A stretch of DNA of 49,454 bases from Subtercola sp. Z020 (GCF_002931235.1 NZ_PSTT01000079.1:1-49454); one strand, 5' to 3'. Shown: positions 32,911-41,908, counted from the first letter of the stretch. Numbers and translations are program-made. Notes: a model not told the origin generated them from the letters alone.

Positions 32911-33018
32911 TAAATAGCCAGGCCACCGGACCAAACGGCAGGCCGCGCGGGTACGAATAGAGGGCCAGTGCAGGCGCGAGCCCGCACGAGCCCTTCAGCG
33001 AAGCTGGTTAGAATACTG

Positions 33019-33804
33019 GTGACAGACAGGGGTGCGACAGTTGGGCGGTTCGTTCTGAAGATCATGAGCTACAACCTGCGGAGGCACGCGGCGGTCGCCG
33101 AGTTGCAGGAGCTGGTTGAGCGGTACCCCGTCGACGCGCTGTGCCTGCAGGAGGGCGATGGCACTCGAATGCCCGCCCAGGTGGGCGAGCTGCAGCTTGC
33201 TGCCGCCACCTACAAGAGCGAGCTCGGCCTGGCCATCTACTACCACCCCGACCGCTTCACGGCGCTCGACTCGCACGCGTTCACGCTGCGCAAGGCCATG
33301 CACGACCGCGTGCTGCTGCCCGGCATCGAACGCCTGCTGACCTCGCGGCTGGTCGACCTGCAGTCCGGGCAGGATGTGCAGCTCGCCTCGTTCCACGCCT
33401 CGCCGCTCTCGGCGACGAACCTGCTGCGCCGCCAGCAGATCGCCCAGGCGCACGTGCACCTCACCGAGCTGACGGGCGACATCCCGACGGTCATGACCGG
33501 CGACTTCAACTACCCGCTGCTGCGGGGCCGTCTCATCAAGCAGGTCGAGAAGGCCGGCTACTCGCTCTCGCTCAGCGACGGCCCGACCTACTACTACTCG
33601 AAGTCGGTGGCGTACCACTTCGACTTCGCGACCTCGAAGGGGATGGATGTGCAGCTCGTCGAGACCCTCCCGAAGGGCCTCAGCGACCACCGCCCCATTC
33701 TGATCACCGCCGAGATTCTGAAGCGCCAGAACCTGCAGCAGCCGGAGGGCTCGCAGGATGCGGATCTCGACCCGCAGGATCCGGTCTACGGCGGCGTCGA
33801 GTAG
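33019..33804 (+). CDS. Endonuclease/exonuclease/phosphatase family protein
   Basis: A 261-aa metal-dependent phosphodiesterase-type protein. EEP motifs are in order: IMSYNLRRH, DALCLQEGDG with the metal Glu, TGDFNYPLL with catalytic Asp/Asn, and GLSDHRPIL with the final His. The mid-chain His of ASFHASPL is also present. No signal peptide is visible. GTG 33019 lies right behind TAGAAT (33009-33014), so the mRNA is probably leaderless; ATG 33064 is an alternative but would remove the first strand. Substrate (nucleic acid, lipid head group or sugar phosphate) unknown. It ends at a strong terminator. Confidence 0.85.
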   Translation: MTDRGATVGRFVLKIMSYNLRRHAAVAELQELVERYPVDALCLQEGDGTRMPAQVGELQLAAATYKSELGLAIYYHPDRFTALDSHAFTLRKAMHDRVLLPGIERLLTSRLVDLQSGQDVQLASFHASPLSATNLLRRQQIAQAHVHLTELTGDIPTVMTGDFNYPLLRGRLIKQVEKAGYSLSLSDGPTYYYSKSVAYHFDFATSKGMDVQLVETLPKGLSDHRPILITAEILKRQNLQQPEGSQDADLDPQDPVYGGVE

Positions 33805-33855
33805 CGGGAAGCGACCAGAAGCTCAACCGACCGACGAACCACGAGAGCATCGCAC

Positions 33856-33887
33856 AAAAAAAGGGGCCCGATCGGGCCCCTTTTTTT
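33856..33887. terminator. Bidirectional intrinsic terminator
   Basis: A perfect 32-bp palindrome: seven A, GGGGCCC, GATC centre, GGGCCCC, seven T. It serves both the plus-strand EEP gene (stop 33804) and the minus-strand AgpS-type gene, whose stop codon uses its last base. Confidence 0.95.
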
Positions 33888-35557
33888 CAGTCGCGTGCGA
33901 GGATTTTGCCCGGGTTCAGGTTCTTGCCCGGGTCGACCGCCGTGAACATCCCCTGCACCAGGTCTGCACCCGCGACGGAGATGTCCTGCTCCGTCCACTG
34001 CGAGTGCTCCACCCCGACGCTGTGGTGGTGCGAGAGGGTTCCGCCCGAGTCGATGAACGCCTGCTGGATGGCCGACTTCACGATGTCGTACTGCGCGATC
34101 GGGTCGACCCCGTCGTGCGTGAACGCGAACGTGAAGTAGAGGCACGCGCCCGAGTGCATCGAGTGCGAGAGGTGGCACATGATCCAGCCGCTCTCGCCGA
34201 GCGATGCGTAGGCCTTGTTGGCTGCCGCGAAGACGTTGTCGTAGAGCGGCTTGAGGCGTGACCACGGCGCGGAGGTCTCCGACACGTCGGCCGCTGCGCC
34301 CCGGTCGAGCAGGAAGTCGCGGAGGTACGGAGTGTCGAACTTCTTCTGGTCGTAGAGCACGCCCGGGCCCTTGCCGAGGGTGATCGCTCCATGCTTCTTC
34401 AGGATGCTGCCGACCAGGCTCTTCTGGTGCGCGACATTCGCTGCCGTGCCCTCGTAGCCGATGAACGACAGGCACACCTCGTCGAGGTTCCAGCCGCGCT
34501 TCTGCAGGAAGGCGAACAACGCCTTCTGCACCTGGCCGCTGATGCCGTGCGAGGCCTTCGACGTCGAGAACGAGAAGGCCGTCTCACGGGCGTCGGAGAC
34601 GCGGGTGATCGACGGCGCAGCGTCACTCTTCTCGATGTCGTGCATCGCGGCGAGCCCCGAGTCCCAGTCGCGGAACAGGTAGCCGATGATCTCGCGCTTC
34701 TCGGGCAGGCGGTGCACCTGCACGGTGGCCTCGGTAATGACGCCCAGCCGGCCCTCGCTGCCGAGGATGGCCTCCCGCACGCTCGGCCCGGTGGCCGACG
34801 AGGGAATCGGGCGCACGACGAGCAGCTTGCCCGGCTGAACGACCCGCAGCCCCTTGGTGATCTCGGCGATGTCGCCGAACTTGTCGCTCTGCATGCCCGA
34901 GGAGCGCGTCGCGATCCAGCCGCCGAGCGTGGAGTGGGTGAAGCTGTCGGGCTGGTGCCCCATGGTCCAGCCGCGGGCCTGCAGCTGCTCCTCCATGTCG
35001 GGCCCGAGCACACCCGCCTGGATCACGGCGAGACCGGAGTACTCGTCGATCTCGAGCACCCGCGACATCCGCCCCATGTCGAGGGAGATGACGGTGCGGG
35101 TCTCGGTCGGGCGCGGCTCGAGCGAGCCCACGATGTTGCTGCCGCCACCGAACGGGATGATCACGGCATCCGACGCCACGGCCAGGTCGACGATGCGCTG
35201 CACGGCGCTCTCATCGGCCGGGTAGACGACCACATCGGGCACGCGGGGGAACTCGCTGGCGCGAACGCGGATCAGGTCCCGGATGCTCTTGCCGTACGTG
35301 TGCACGACGCGCTCTTCATCGTCGACCGTCGAGTACTCCGGGCCGACGATCGTCGTCAGAGCCTCGAGCAGGTCGGCGGGCGCCTGGGAGCCGGGGATGT
35401 CGAGCTCGGAGAAGTCGACCGGCGGAACCGGCTCACGCCACACATCGATTCCGACGGCATTCACGACGAAAGGCGCGAACCCGGGCTTGTCTTCGTGGTG
35501 GAATCCCACACCCTCGACGCCCCAGCCCCACCATTTCATGTGCTTGACGTCGGTCAT
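33887..35557 (-). CDS. AgpS-type FAD-binding oxidase (alkyl-DHAP synthase-like)
   Basis: A 556-aa flavoprotein of the alkyldihydroxyacetonephosphate synthase type, which swaps the acyl of acyl-DHAP for a fatty alcohol to form an ether bond. The FAD domain shows VVVYPADESAVQRIVDLA, PFGGGSNIVGS and GHQPDSFTHSTLGGWIATRSSG. The cap domain has GYEGT and the active-site HHHSVGVEH near the end, followed by DPGKNLNPGKIL. The HHH motif separates it from lactate/glycolate oxidases. Mycobacterial homologues carry the AgpS name without proof of ether-lipid synthesis. It overlaps the acyltransferase gene upstream by four bases (ATGA). Confidence 0.88.
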   Translation of the reverse strand: MTDVKHMKWWGWGVEGVGFHHEDKPGFAPFVVNAVGIDVWREPVPPVDFSELDIPGSQAPADLLEALTTIVGPEYSTVDDEERVVHTYGKSIRDLIRVRASEFPRVPDVVVYPADESAVQRIVDLAVASDAVIIPFGGGSNIVGSLEPRPTETRTVISLDMGRMSRVLEIDEYSGLAVIQAGVLGPDMEEQLQARGWTMGHQPDSFTHSTLGGWIATRSSGMQSDKFGDIAEITKGLRVVQPGKLLVVRPIPSSATGPSVREAILGSEGRLGVITEATVQVHRLPEKREIIGYLFRDWDSGLAAMHDIEKSDAAPSITRVSDARETAFSFSTSKASHGISGQVQKALFAFLQKRGWNLDEVCLSFIGYEGTAANVAHQKSLVGSILKKHGAITLGKGPGVLYDQKKFDTPYLRDFLLDRGAAADVSETSAPWSRLKPLYDNVFAAANKAYASLGESGWIMCHLSHSMHSGACLYFTFAFTHDGVDPIAQYDIVKSAIQQAFIDSGGTLSHHHSVGVEHSQWTEQDISVAGADLVQGMFTAVDPGKNLNPGKILARD

Positions 35558-36327
35558 GCGGCTCCTTCTCGAGGCTGTTCATCGGAGGCGTCGGGCGTCG
35601 AAGCGCCGGCGGCGGAGCCGATGGTGGGGTGGTTGTGGACGTTGGCGCCGGTGTCGGCGAGGTAGAGGGCGAGCTCAGAGGCGTGCATCTCGCGCACGAC
35701 CCGCTCGATGCGAGCGTTGAACTCGGGCACGCTCTCGCCGTCGGCGGCGATGAGCGGCTCGCCGAACCGCACGCGCACCGGCGGCCGGCCGGGCACGGGC
35801 CAGTTGCGGCCGCGCGGCATGGCCTGCGTCGCGCCGACGAGGGCCATCGGGATGCACGGGATGCCGGCCTTCATGCAGAGCGCAGCCGCGCCGCCCTTGA
35901 ACGGGGCGATGGTGCCGTCTTTCGACCGGGTGCCCTCGGGGAAGACGAGCAGCGGAACGCCGGCCTTCAGCAGCTTTCCGGTGAAGCCGGTGGACTTGGC
36001 GTTCGCGCTGCGGTCGACGGGGAACGCGTTGAAGAAGAGGGCCGTGAGACCCTTTCGCCACCACACGTCGAAGAAGTAGTCGGCCGCGGCGGCCGCGGCG
36101 AGGTAGCGGGAGAGGCGGGAGGGCATCGACCCGAGGATCAGCGGCGCATCCAGATGGCTGGAATGGTTGGCCACCACGATGTAGGGGCCCTTCACGTCTT
36201 TGAGAAGGGAGCGGCCGGTGATCTCGACCCGCACCATCGACCAGATCACGGGCTTCAGCATGAGGCGCTGGGCGACGAACCGCGCGCCGGCCTGGGCCCT
36301 CGATGTGTACCTGTTGCCGAATTCCAC
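35554..36327 (-). CDS. plsC: 1-acyl-sn-glycerol-3-phosphate acyltransferase (PlsC family)
   Basis: A 257-aa membrane-associated acyltransferase. Motif I is ANHSSHLDAP (catalytic His and Asp), motif III VFPEGTRSKDG, and motif IV GIPCIPMALVGA; all are intact. It would acylate a lysophosphatidic acid or its alkyl analogue. The start is GTG 36327 with TACGCT six bases before it, consistent with a leaderless transcript. It overlaps the AgpS-type gene by four bases, so the two proteins are made together, which supports joint action on glycerol-3-phosphate lipids. Confidence 0.9.
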   Translation of the reverse strand: MEFGNRYTSRAQAGARFVAQRLMLKPVIWSMVRVEITGRSLLKDVKGPYIVVANHSSHLDAPLILGSMPSRLSRYLAAAAAADYFFDVWWRKGLTALFFNAFPVDRSANAKSTGFTGKLLKAGVPLLVFPEGTRSKDGTIAPFKGGAAALCMKAGIPCIPMALVGATQAMPRGRNWPVPGRPPVRVRFGEPLIAADGESVPEFNARIERVVREMHASELALYLADTGANVHNHPTIGSAAGASTPDASDEQPREGAA

Positions 36328-36379
36328 CTGCCCAGCGTACTCACTCTGCCTGAGTAACCGAAACGCGCCAGACGATACG

Positions 36380-37150
36380 CTAATCGTTGCGGCTGGAGGA
36401 GATCCTGCCGGAGGCCCAGCGGATGCCGCTGCGCGGCGCGTGCTTGATCACGAACATCAGGAACTTGAACCGGCGTGAAGGGACGGACATGACCTTTCCC
36501 TTCGCAACGTCTGCCAGGCAGGCCGCGACGAGCTCGTCGACATCGACCCAGAGAAAGCCGGGGATGGACGACTCGCGGATGCCCGCCCGCGAGTGGAACT
36601 CCGTCTTCACCCAGCCGGGGCAGAGGGTCGTGACCTGCACGCCCGAGCCCGCGAGCTCGACGGCGAGGCCCTGGCTGTACGAGGCGACCCACGCCTTGAC
36701 GGCGGAGTAGCTGCCCATTGTGATGAACCCGGCCACGCTCGAGACGTTGACGATCGTTCCGCTGCCCCGCGCCCGCATCGTGCGGCCGGCAGCGGCACCG
36801 AGCATCAGCACGGCGCGCACCATCACGTCGAGCGCCTTCTCATGGGGTGTGGTGTCGGCGGCGAGCAGGGAGGTGTGCACACCGAAGCCGGCGTTGTTCA
36901 CCAGCGTGTCGATCGGCGCCGAGGTGTCTTCGAGGCGCGCCGCGACCCGCAGCACGTCGTCGCGGTCGGAGAGGTCGGCCGAGATCGTCTCGACCGCGAT
37001 GCCGTATTCTTTCCGCAGCGATTCTGCCGTCTCGCCGAGTCGCGTCGCGTCGCGCGCGACGATGACGAGATCGTCGCCCCGGTTCGCCAGTGCGCGGGCG
37101 AACGCAGCACCGATTCCCGAGGTGCCGCCTGTGACCATTGCCGTAACCAT
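36380..37150 (-). CDS. Short-chain dehydrogenase/reductase
   Basis: A 256-aa classical SDR. Cofactor motif TGGTSGIGAAFARAL, NNAGFG, and the catalytic Ser (NVSSVAG) with YSAVK are present. The tail (KVMSVPSRRFKFLMFVIKHAP) is hydrophobic-basic, as in SDRs that reduce lipids at membranes (mycobacterial Rv2509-like, 3-oxoacyl or acyl-DHAP reductases). ATG 37150 lies seven bases after TATCGT and no ribosome site is present, so it is probably leaderless; GTG 37159 is an alternative. It is divergent from the ferritin-like gene across a palindrome and 52 bases upstream of plsC. A role in reducing alkyl/acyl-DHAP is inferred. Confidence 0.85.
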   Translation of the reverse strand: MVTAMVTGGTSGIGAAFARALANRGDDLVIVARDATRLGETAESLRKEYGIAVETISADLSDRDDVLRVAARLEDTSAPIDTLVNNAGFGVHTSLLAADTTPHEKALDVMVRAVLMLGAAAGRTMRARGSGTIVNVSSVAGFITMGSYSAVKAWVASYSQGLAVELAGSGVQVTTLCPGWVKTEFHSRAGIRESSIPGFLWVDVDELVAACLADVAKGKVMSVPSRRFKFLMFVIKHAPRSGIRWASGRISSSRND

Positions 37151-37154
37151 GGCA

Positions 37155-37169
37155 ATCACGATACGTGAT
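37155..37169. promoter_or_regulatory. Palindromic operator candidate in the divergent promoter region
   Basis: ATCACG-ATA-CGTGAT is a perfect 6+3+6 palindrome between the SDR and the plus-strand lipid genes. It overlaps the SDR -10 (TATCGT on the minus strand). One regulator could control both directions; no regulator gene lies nearby. Confidence 0.45.
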
Positions 37170-37234
37170 GGCGACGAACCACTGTCGCACGGCCAAAAGA
37201 TTTCTCACCTTTGCAGCACACCCGAAAGGCCACA

Positions 37235-38050
37235 GTGACCGACGACTTCGACATCCGCGCGTACACCCGCACCGCAGCCGGCAGCCACGAGGCGAGCCTG
37301 CCGCTCGCGGCCTTCGCCGAGCATCCACTCGCCCCAGAGACGCTGCGCGCACTCGGCTACCTGCGCGACCTCGAGGACTTCACCATGCACCACATGCGCG
37401 ACGTTCTGGTGACCCCGAGCCACAAGGATGCCCGGCTGACGGCCTTTCTGGCGACCTGGGCCTTCGAGAAGTACTGGATCGCCGACGCCTTCGACCGCAT
37501 CATCGCGGCGCACCCCGACTTCACCCCCGTGGCCAACCGCGCCCGTTCGGGAGTGGTGCGGTTCGCGCGGGAGGCCGTCGACCGGGTCTCGCCCATCGTC
37601 ACGGCCGTGCGGGCCAACCTCATCGGCGAGGACATCATCGCCGGGCATGTGACCCGCGGCTACATCGACGAGCTGGTCAGCCGCGTGTCGTATTCTCGGG
37701 TGCTGGAGAACGACCCGAACGAGGCCCTCGGCGAGGTGCTGACGGGCTTCCAGGTGCTCCGCGACCGGCACCTGCAGTTCTTCGAAGGCGAAACCGTTCG
37801 AAGACTGGAAGAATCGGTCTCGGCTCGCAGGCTCACCCGGTCGTCGCTTCGACGTTCGTGGGTACCGACGGGCACACACGAACAACCGATCCAGGAGACC
37901 CGATTCATGATGAAGTACCTGTTCAGTGATGCCCGCGGGCGCGCTGGAGTCTCCGGGATCGATGGCACCGTCGACCGACTGCCGGGCCTCGGCGGCCTCG
38001 GCCTGCTCGCCAGGGCGGCCAGGCGGTACGGCGTGAAGGCGACCGCGTGA
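37235..38050 (+). CDS. Ferritin-like protein, paralogue with incomplete diiron site
   Basis: A 271-aa helical protein that aligns without gaps over most of its length to the ferritin-like protein at 42739 (e.g. MRDVLVTPSHKD against MRDMLVTPSHRD). Of the six ligands seen in that paralogue, three are retained (first-helix Glu, third-helix Glu, last His). Three are replaced: Glu77 by Lys, His80 by Ile and Glu171 by Arg, in the paralogue's numbering. A catalytic diiron centre is therefore unlikely; a partner or regulatory subunit is possible. GTG 37235 has AAAGG six bases upstream. It overlaps the reductase gene by four bases (GTGA). Confidence 0.75.
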   Translation: MTDDFDIRAYTRTAAGSHEASLPLAAFAEHPLAPETLRALGYLRDLEDFTMHHMRDVLVTPSHKDARLTAFLATWAFEKYWIADAFDRIIAAHPDFTPVANRARSGVVRFAREAVDRVSPIVTAVRANLIGEDIIAGHVTRGYIDELVSRVSYSRVLENDPNEALGEVLTGFQVLRDRHLQFFEGETVRRLEESVSARRLTRSSLRRSWVPTGTHEQPIQETRFMMKYLFSDARGRAGVSGIDGTVDRLPGLGGLGLLARAARRYGVKATA

Positions 38051-40359
38051 GCACGTTCTCGCCCCTCGAGGGCCAGCACATCATGCTCACCGGGGCGACC
38101 GGATTCGTCGGGCAGGCCATTCTCGAGAAGCTGCTGGCCGACTACCCGACGACCCGGATGACGCTGCTGATCAGGCCGAAGGGTTCGCTCACCGGCGAGG
38201 CCCGGCTGAAGAGCCTGCTGCGGAAGCCCGTCTTCTCGAAGTGGCGGGAGCGGGTGGGCCAAGACGAGGTCGACCGCGCGATGGCCGAGCGCATCACGGT
38301 GATCGAGTCGAGCATGGGATCGGTCGCGGGCCTCCCCGCCGACCTCGACGTGCTGATCCACAGCGCGTCGACCGTGTCGTTCGACCCGCCGATCGACGAG
38401 GCGTTCAAGACGAACGTCGGCGGCGCCGTCGGGCTGTACGAAGCGCTGCTCGCCACCGGCAGCGACCCGCACGTCGTGCACGTGTCGACGGCCTACGTCG
38501 GCGGCATCAACAAGGGCACCGCCGTCGAGGCGAGCCTGAAGCACTCCATCCAGTGGCGCGACGAGATGGCCGCCGCGCTGGCCGCCCGCACCACGGTGGA
38601 GGCATCGTCGCGGAGACCGGAGGTGCTGCGCAAGCTCATCGCCGACGCGAAGATCGACAACGGCAAGGTCGGGCCGCACGCTGTCGCGCTGGCCGCCGAG
38701 GCCGGCCGCGTCGAATGGGTCACGAAGCGCCTCGTCGACTACGGTCGCACCCGTGCGCAGAGCGTCGGCTGGGCCGACGTCTACGCCTTCACGAAGTCGA
38801 TGAGCGAGCGTGTCGCCGAAGAGCTCTGGGCCGGCAACGGGCACCGCCTCTCGGTCGTGCGCCCCGCGATCATCGAGAGCGCGCTGCGGCACCCGTTCCC
38901 GGGCTGGATCGACGGCTTCAAGGTGGCCGATCCGCTGATCATCGCGTACGGCCGTGGCCTCGTTCCCGAGTTCCCCGGCCTGCCCGACAGCATCCTCGAC
39001 ATCATCCCCGTCGACATCGTGGTGAACGCGACGCTCGCGGTGGCGGCGAACCCGCCGGCGGTCGACGACCCGAAGTACTACCACCTCTCCTCCGGTGGGC
39101 GGAATCCGCTCACGTTCCGGGAGATCTACGAGAACGTGCTGAAGTACTTTCGCGCGAACCCGATCCCCGACGACCAGCGCGGGCACATCCGCACCCCCTA
39201 CTGGGACTTCCCCGGCGCCCGCGCCATCGCCCGCAGCCTCCGCACCGGCGAGCGCGCGAACCGGCTGCTGCAGCGCACGCTGCTGCGGCTGCCCTCCACG
39301 AAGACCACCCGCACCTTCATGCGACAGGCCTCTGCGCGGCAGACCGACCTCGACCTGCTGCGCGCCTACAGCGACCTCTACCAGAACTACACGCAGGCCG
39401 AGATCATCTACGACGACTCGCGCACGGCGGCCCTGAACGAGACCCTGCCGGCCGGAGCGCACGAGACGTTCGGCTTCGATGCGACGGAGATCGACTGGGA
39501 CCACTACCTGCAGGAGGTGCACTTCCCGGCGGTCACCACGCTCATGCGCACCTTCAGCTCGCGGCCCCGCGCGAAGGCGCAGGTCGAGAAGCCGCTGCCG
39601 CACAATCCGGAGGCCGCCGCCTTCTTCGACCTCGAAGGCACGGTACTCGCGTCGAACATCATCGAGCAGTACCTCTGGGTGCGCCTCGCGAGCCTCGACA
39701 GGTCGAAGTGGCCGCAGGAGCTCGCGAACCTCTTCGGTTCGCTCCCCCGCTACATCGCGGCCGACCGGCGCGACCGCGGCGAGTTCATCCGCACCTTCTA
39801 CCGCCGGTACGAAGGCGTCGACGAACAGGCGCTGAAGGGCCTCATCCACGACACCGTCGGCGACGTGCTGTTGCAGCGCATCCGCCCCGAGGCCGTGCGC
39901 CAGATCCGCAAGCACCGCGAAGCGGGGCACCGCACCATCCTGGTCACGGGCGCGATCGACGTGCTCGTCGAGCCCTTCGTGACGCTCTTCGACGAGGTCG
40001 TGTCGAGCCACATGCACTCCAAAGACGGCATCTGGACGGGCCATCTCTCGAAGCCGCCGCTGGTCGACGAGGCGCGGGCGGCCTGGCTCCGGCTCTACGG
40101 CGCACGCGAGGGCATCGACCTCGCGAAGTCGTACGCCTACGGCGACAGCATCGCCGACCGCTCCTGGCTCGAGCTCGTGGGCAACCCGCAGGCCGTAAAC
40201 CCCGACGCCGCTCTCTTTCAGCACGCCACCCAGAAGCACTGGCGCATCCACCAGTGGAGCGACCACAACCACAGCCGCATCGACACGATCAGCGAACTGC
40301 TGCGCGGCGACATCGTGACCGATTCCACCCCGAGCCCGAAAGACATCACTCATGAGTAG
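38047..40359 (+). CDS. Fatty-acyl reductase fused to HAD-IB phosphatase domain
   Basis: A 770-aa two-domain enzyme. Residues 1 to about 400 are the NAD_binding_4/male-sterility type: MLTGATGFVGQAILEKLL (NADPH loop), HVSTAYVGG and catalytic YAFTK with Tyr246. They are followed by a FAR C-terminal region. From about 520 to 770 lies a HAD-IB phosphatase: FFDLEGTVLASN (nucleophile Asp528, with the usual second Asp replaced by Glu530), VTGAIDVLVEP and YGDSIADRSWLE. Expected chemistry: acyl-CoA or acyl-ACP to fatty alcohol, and dephosphorylation of a lipid phosphate. The start GTG overlaps the preceding stop (GTGA); the end overlaps the LarA-like gene by eight bases. Confidence 0.85.
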   Translation: MSTFSPLEGQHIMLTGATGFVGQAILEKLLADYPTTRMTLLIRPKGSLTGEARLKSLLRKPVFSKWRERVGQDEVDRAMAERITVIESSMGSVAGLPADLDVLIHSASTVSFDPPIDEAFKTNVGGAVGLYEALLATGSDPHVVHVSTAYVGGINKGTAVEASLKHSIQWRDEMAAALAARTTVEASSRRPEVLRKLIADAKIDNGKVGPHAVALAAEAGRVEWVTKRLVDYGRTRAQSVGWADVYAFTKSMSERVAEELWAGNGHRLSVVRPAIIESALRHPFPGWIDGFKVADPLIIAYGRGLVPEFPGLPDSILDIIPVDIVVNATLAVAANPPAVDDPKYYHLSSGGRNPLTFREIYENVLKYFRANPIPDDQRGHIRTPYWDFPGARAIARSLRTGERANRLLQRTLLRLPSTKTTRTFMRQASARQTDLDLLRAYSDLYQNYTQAEIIYDDSRTAALNETLPAGAHETFGFDATEIDWDHYLQEVHFPAVTTLMRTFSSRPRAKAQVEKPLPHNPEAAAFFDLEGTVLASNIIEQYLWVRLASLDRSKWPQELANLFGSLPRYIAADRRDRGEFIRTFYRRYEGVDEQALKGLIHDTVGDVLLQRIRPEAVRQIRKHREAGHRTILVTGAIDVLVEPFVTLFDEVVSSHMHSKDGIWTGHLSKPPLVDEARAAWLRLYGAREGIDLAKSYAYGDSIADRSWLELVGNPQAVNPDAALFQHATQKHWRIHQWSDHNHSRIDTISELLRGDIVTDSTPSPKDITHE

Positions 40360-41908
40360 ACCCGGCTTCGTTCTGAGCGTCGATGCGCAGACCCCGCCCC
40401 TCGTCGTGTTCCAGGGCGAGAAGGTGCTGCTCGAGCGGCTCCCGATCGACGCGAGCGTGCTCTACCCACCCGAGGCACTGCCGGGCATCCATTCGCTCGA
40501 TGCAGCCATCGACGACGCACTCGACACCCCCGTCGACAGCGACCCTCTCAGCGCACTGCTGAAGCGCGGGTCGCGGGTCACGATCGTGTTCGAAGACCTC
40601 ACGCAGCCCGTCACCAGTCGTACGGCTCCGGATGTTCGGCAGCGCGTCATCGAGCACGTACTCGAACGCGCGGCAGCGGCCGGGGTCGACGACGTCGAGC
40701 TCATCGCCGCCACCGGACTGCGCCGGCGACTCACCGCACAGGATCTGCAGCGCGTGCTCGGCGAGCGCATCTACGCCTCGTTCGGCCCCGACCACGTCAG
40801 GAGCCACGACGCCGAGTCGGACTCCCTCGTCACGGTCGGCGAGTTGCCAGACACGACCCCGATCGAGGTGAACGGGCGGGTCGCGTCGAGCGACCTCGTG
40901 ATCTCTGTGCGGCTCGCGACGGCCGTCGGCAACGAGGGGGCGGCAGCGGTCGCGACGAAGCTGATCGGCGCGAAGACGGCCCGGGCCCGTGGGGCGTTCG
41001 CGAACCGGGGCGCCGGCGCAGCCGCCGACACGAACGGCGCCGACGCCTTCGACGGCCTGGTCGACACCATCGGCGACAAGGCGCAGGTCTTCACCATCGA
41101 CGTGACCCTCACGCCCGAACCCACCGGCCCCGCCTCGGCGTTCCTCAGCAAGCGCGAGCGGGAGTGGAGCCTCACCGACCGCGCCCTCTCCGCCGGGCTG
41201 CAGGCCGCCACGCGCATCCTGCCGTCGCGCGCCCGCGTGGGCCTCGCCCAGGTCTCGGGCGTCGGCTACGGCGTCACCTCTGTGGTCGCCGGCAAGCCGA
41301 GCTCCGTGCATCCGCTCACCGAGAGTTTTCTCACCCAGCAGCAGGTCGGCCAGTTCGACAGCCCGGCCGATGTGGCCCTGTTCGGCATCCCGAACCCCGG
41401 TTCGATCGGATCGAGCCTCAACCCGGTCACGGCCGCGGCGCTCGGTCTCGGCCAGATCTTCAACGGGTCGACCGCGGAACCTGTCGTTCGGGCGGGCGGA
41501 ACCGCGATCTTCTACCACCCGCTCACACCGTGGTTCCACCCGCTGCACGACCCCGCGTACATCGACTTCTTCGCCGAGGTGCTCACGAAGACCACAGACC
41601 CGGCCGTGATCTCGGCGGAGTACGAGGAGAAGTTCGCGGCCGACCCCTGGTACCGCCACGTGTACCAGACGAGCTTCGCGAACCACGCGCTGCACCCCTT
41701 CCACGCCTGGTACTCGGCGGCTCCCGCCATCGACCATCTCGGCGAGGTCATCTTCGTGGGCGGCGACCACGAAGCGACCAGGCGGCTCGGCTTCAAGTCG
41801 GCGACCACCCTCGCCGACGCTCTCGAGATGGCCTCGGACTCGGTCGGGCTCACCCCGTCGATCACCTACGTACACGGTGCGCCGGTGAGCGTCCCAGAGG
41901 TCAGCTGA
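40352..41908 (+). CDS. LarA-fold (DUF2088) protein without the lactate racemase site
   Basis: A 518-aa protein. The N-half matches the LarA N-domain pattern: VTIVFEDLTQPV in the place of the V-x-D-x-TRP strand, then a helix and VDDVELIAATGLRRRLTAQDLQRVLG. In lactate racemase the corresponding GTHR carries a nickel-pincer histidine; here it is GLRR, and the later Lys/His ligands are not recognisable. Lactate racemisation is thus unlikely. The C-half (NPGSIGSSLNPVTAAALG, GGTAIFYHPLTPWFHPLHDP) is well ordered, suggesting another enzymatic or binding role. It overlaps both neighbours (8 and 1 bp), so it belongs to the lipid operon. Confidence 0.72.
   Translation: MSRPGFVLSVDAQTPPLVVFQGEKVLLERLPIDASVLYPPEALPGIHSLDAAIDDALDTPVDSDPLSALLKRGSRVTIVFEDLTQPVTSRTAPDVRQRVIEHVLERAAAAGVDDVELIAATGLRRRLTAQDLQRVLGERIYASFGPDHVRSHDAESDSLVTVGELPDTTPIEVNGRVASSDLVISVRLATAVGNEGAAAVATKLIGAKTARARGAFANRGAGAAADTNGADAFDGLVDTIGDKAQVFTIDVTLTPEPTGPASAFLSKREREWSLTDRALSAGLQAATRILPSRARVGLAQVSGVGYGVTSVVAGKPSSVHPLTESFLTQQQVGQFDSPADVALFGIPNPGSIGSSLNPVTAAALGLGQIFNGSTAEPVVRAGGTAIFYHPLTPWFHPLHDPAYIDFFAEVLTKTTDPAVISAEYEEKFAADPWYRHVYQTSFANHALHPFHAWYSAAPAIDHLGEVIFVGGDHEATRRLGFKSATTLADALEMASDSVGLTPSITYVHGAPVSVPEVS

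Noticed and set aside
33887-35557. D-lactate or glycolate oxidase
   Set aside because: The HHHSVGVEH active-site motif and domain order fit the AgpS type better than other FAD_binding_4 oxidases.
36328-36379. Possible small gene between plsC and the SDR
   Set aside because: Only 52 bases, with a probable promoter (TACGCT) for plsC and no start/ribosome site.
37660-40353. 897-aa minus-strand open frame opposite the ferritin-like and reductase genes
   Set aside because: Antisense to strongly recognisable genes; Arg/Val/Glu-rich shadow composition with no domain motifs.
40352-41908. Lactate racemase LarA
   Set aside because: The fold-level pattern fits but nickel-pincer ligands are missing and there are no larB/C/E genes in the window.
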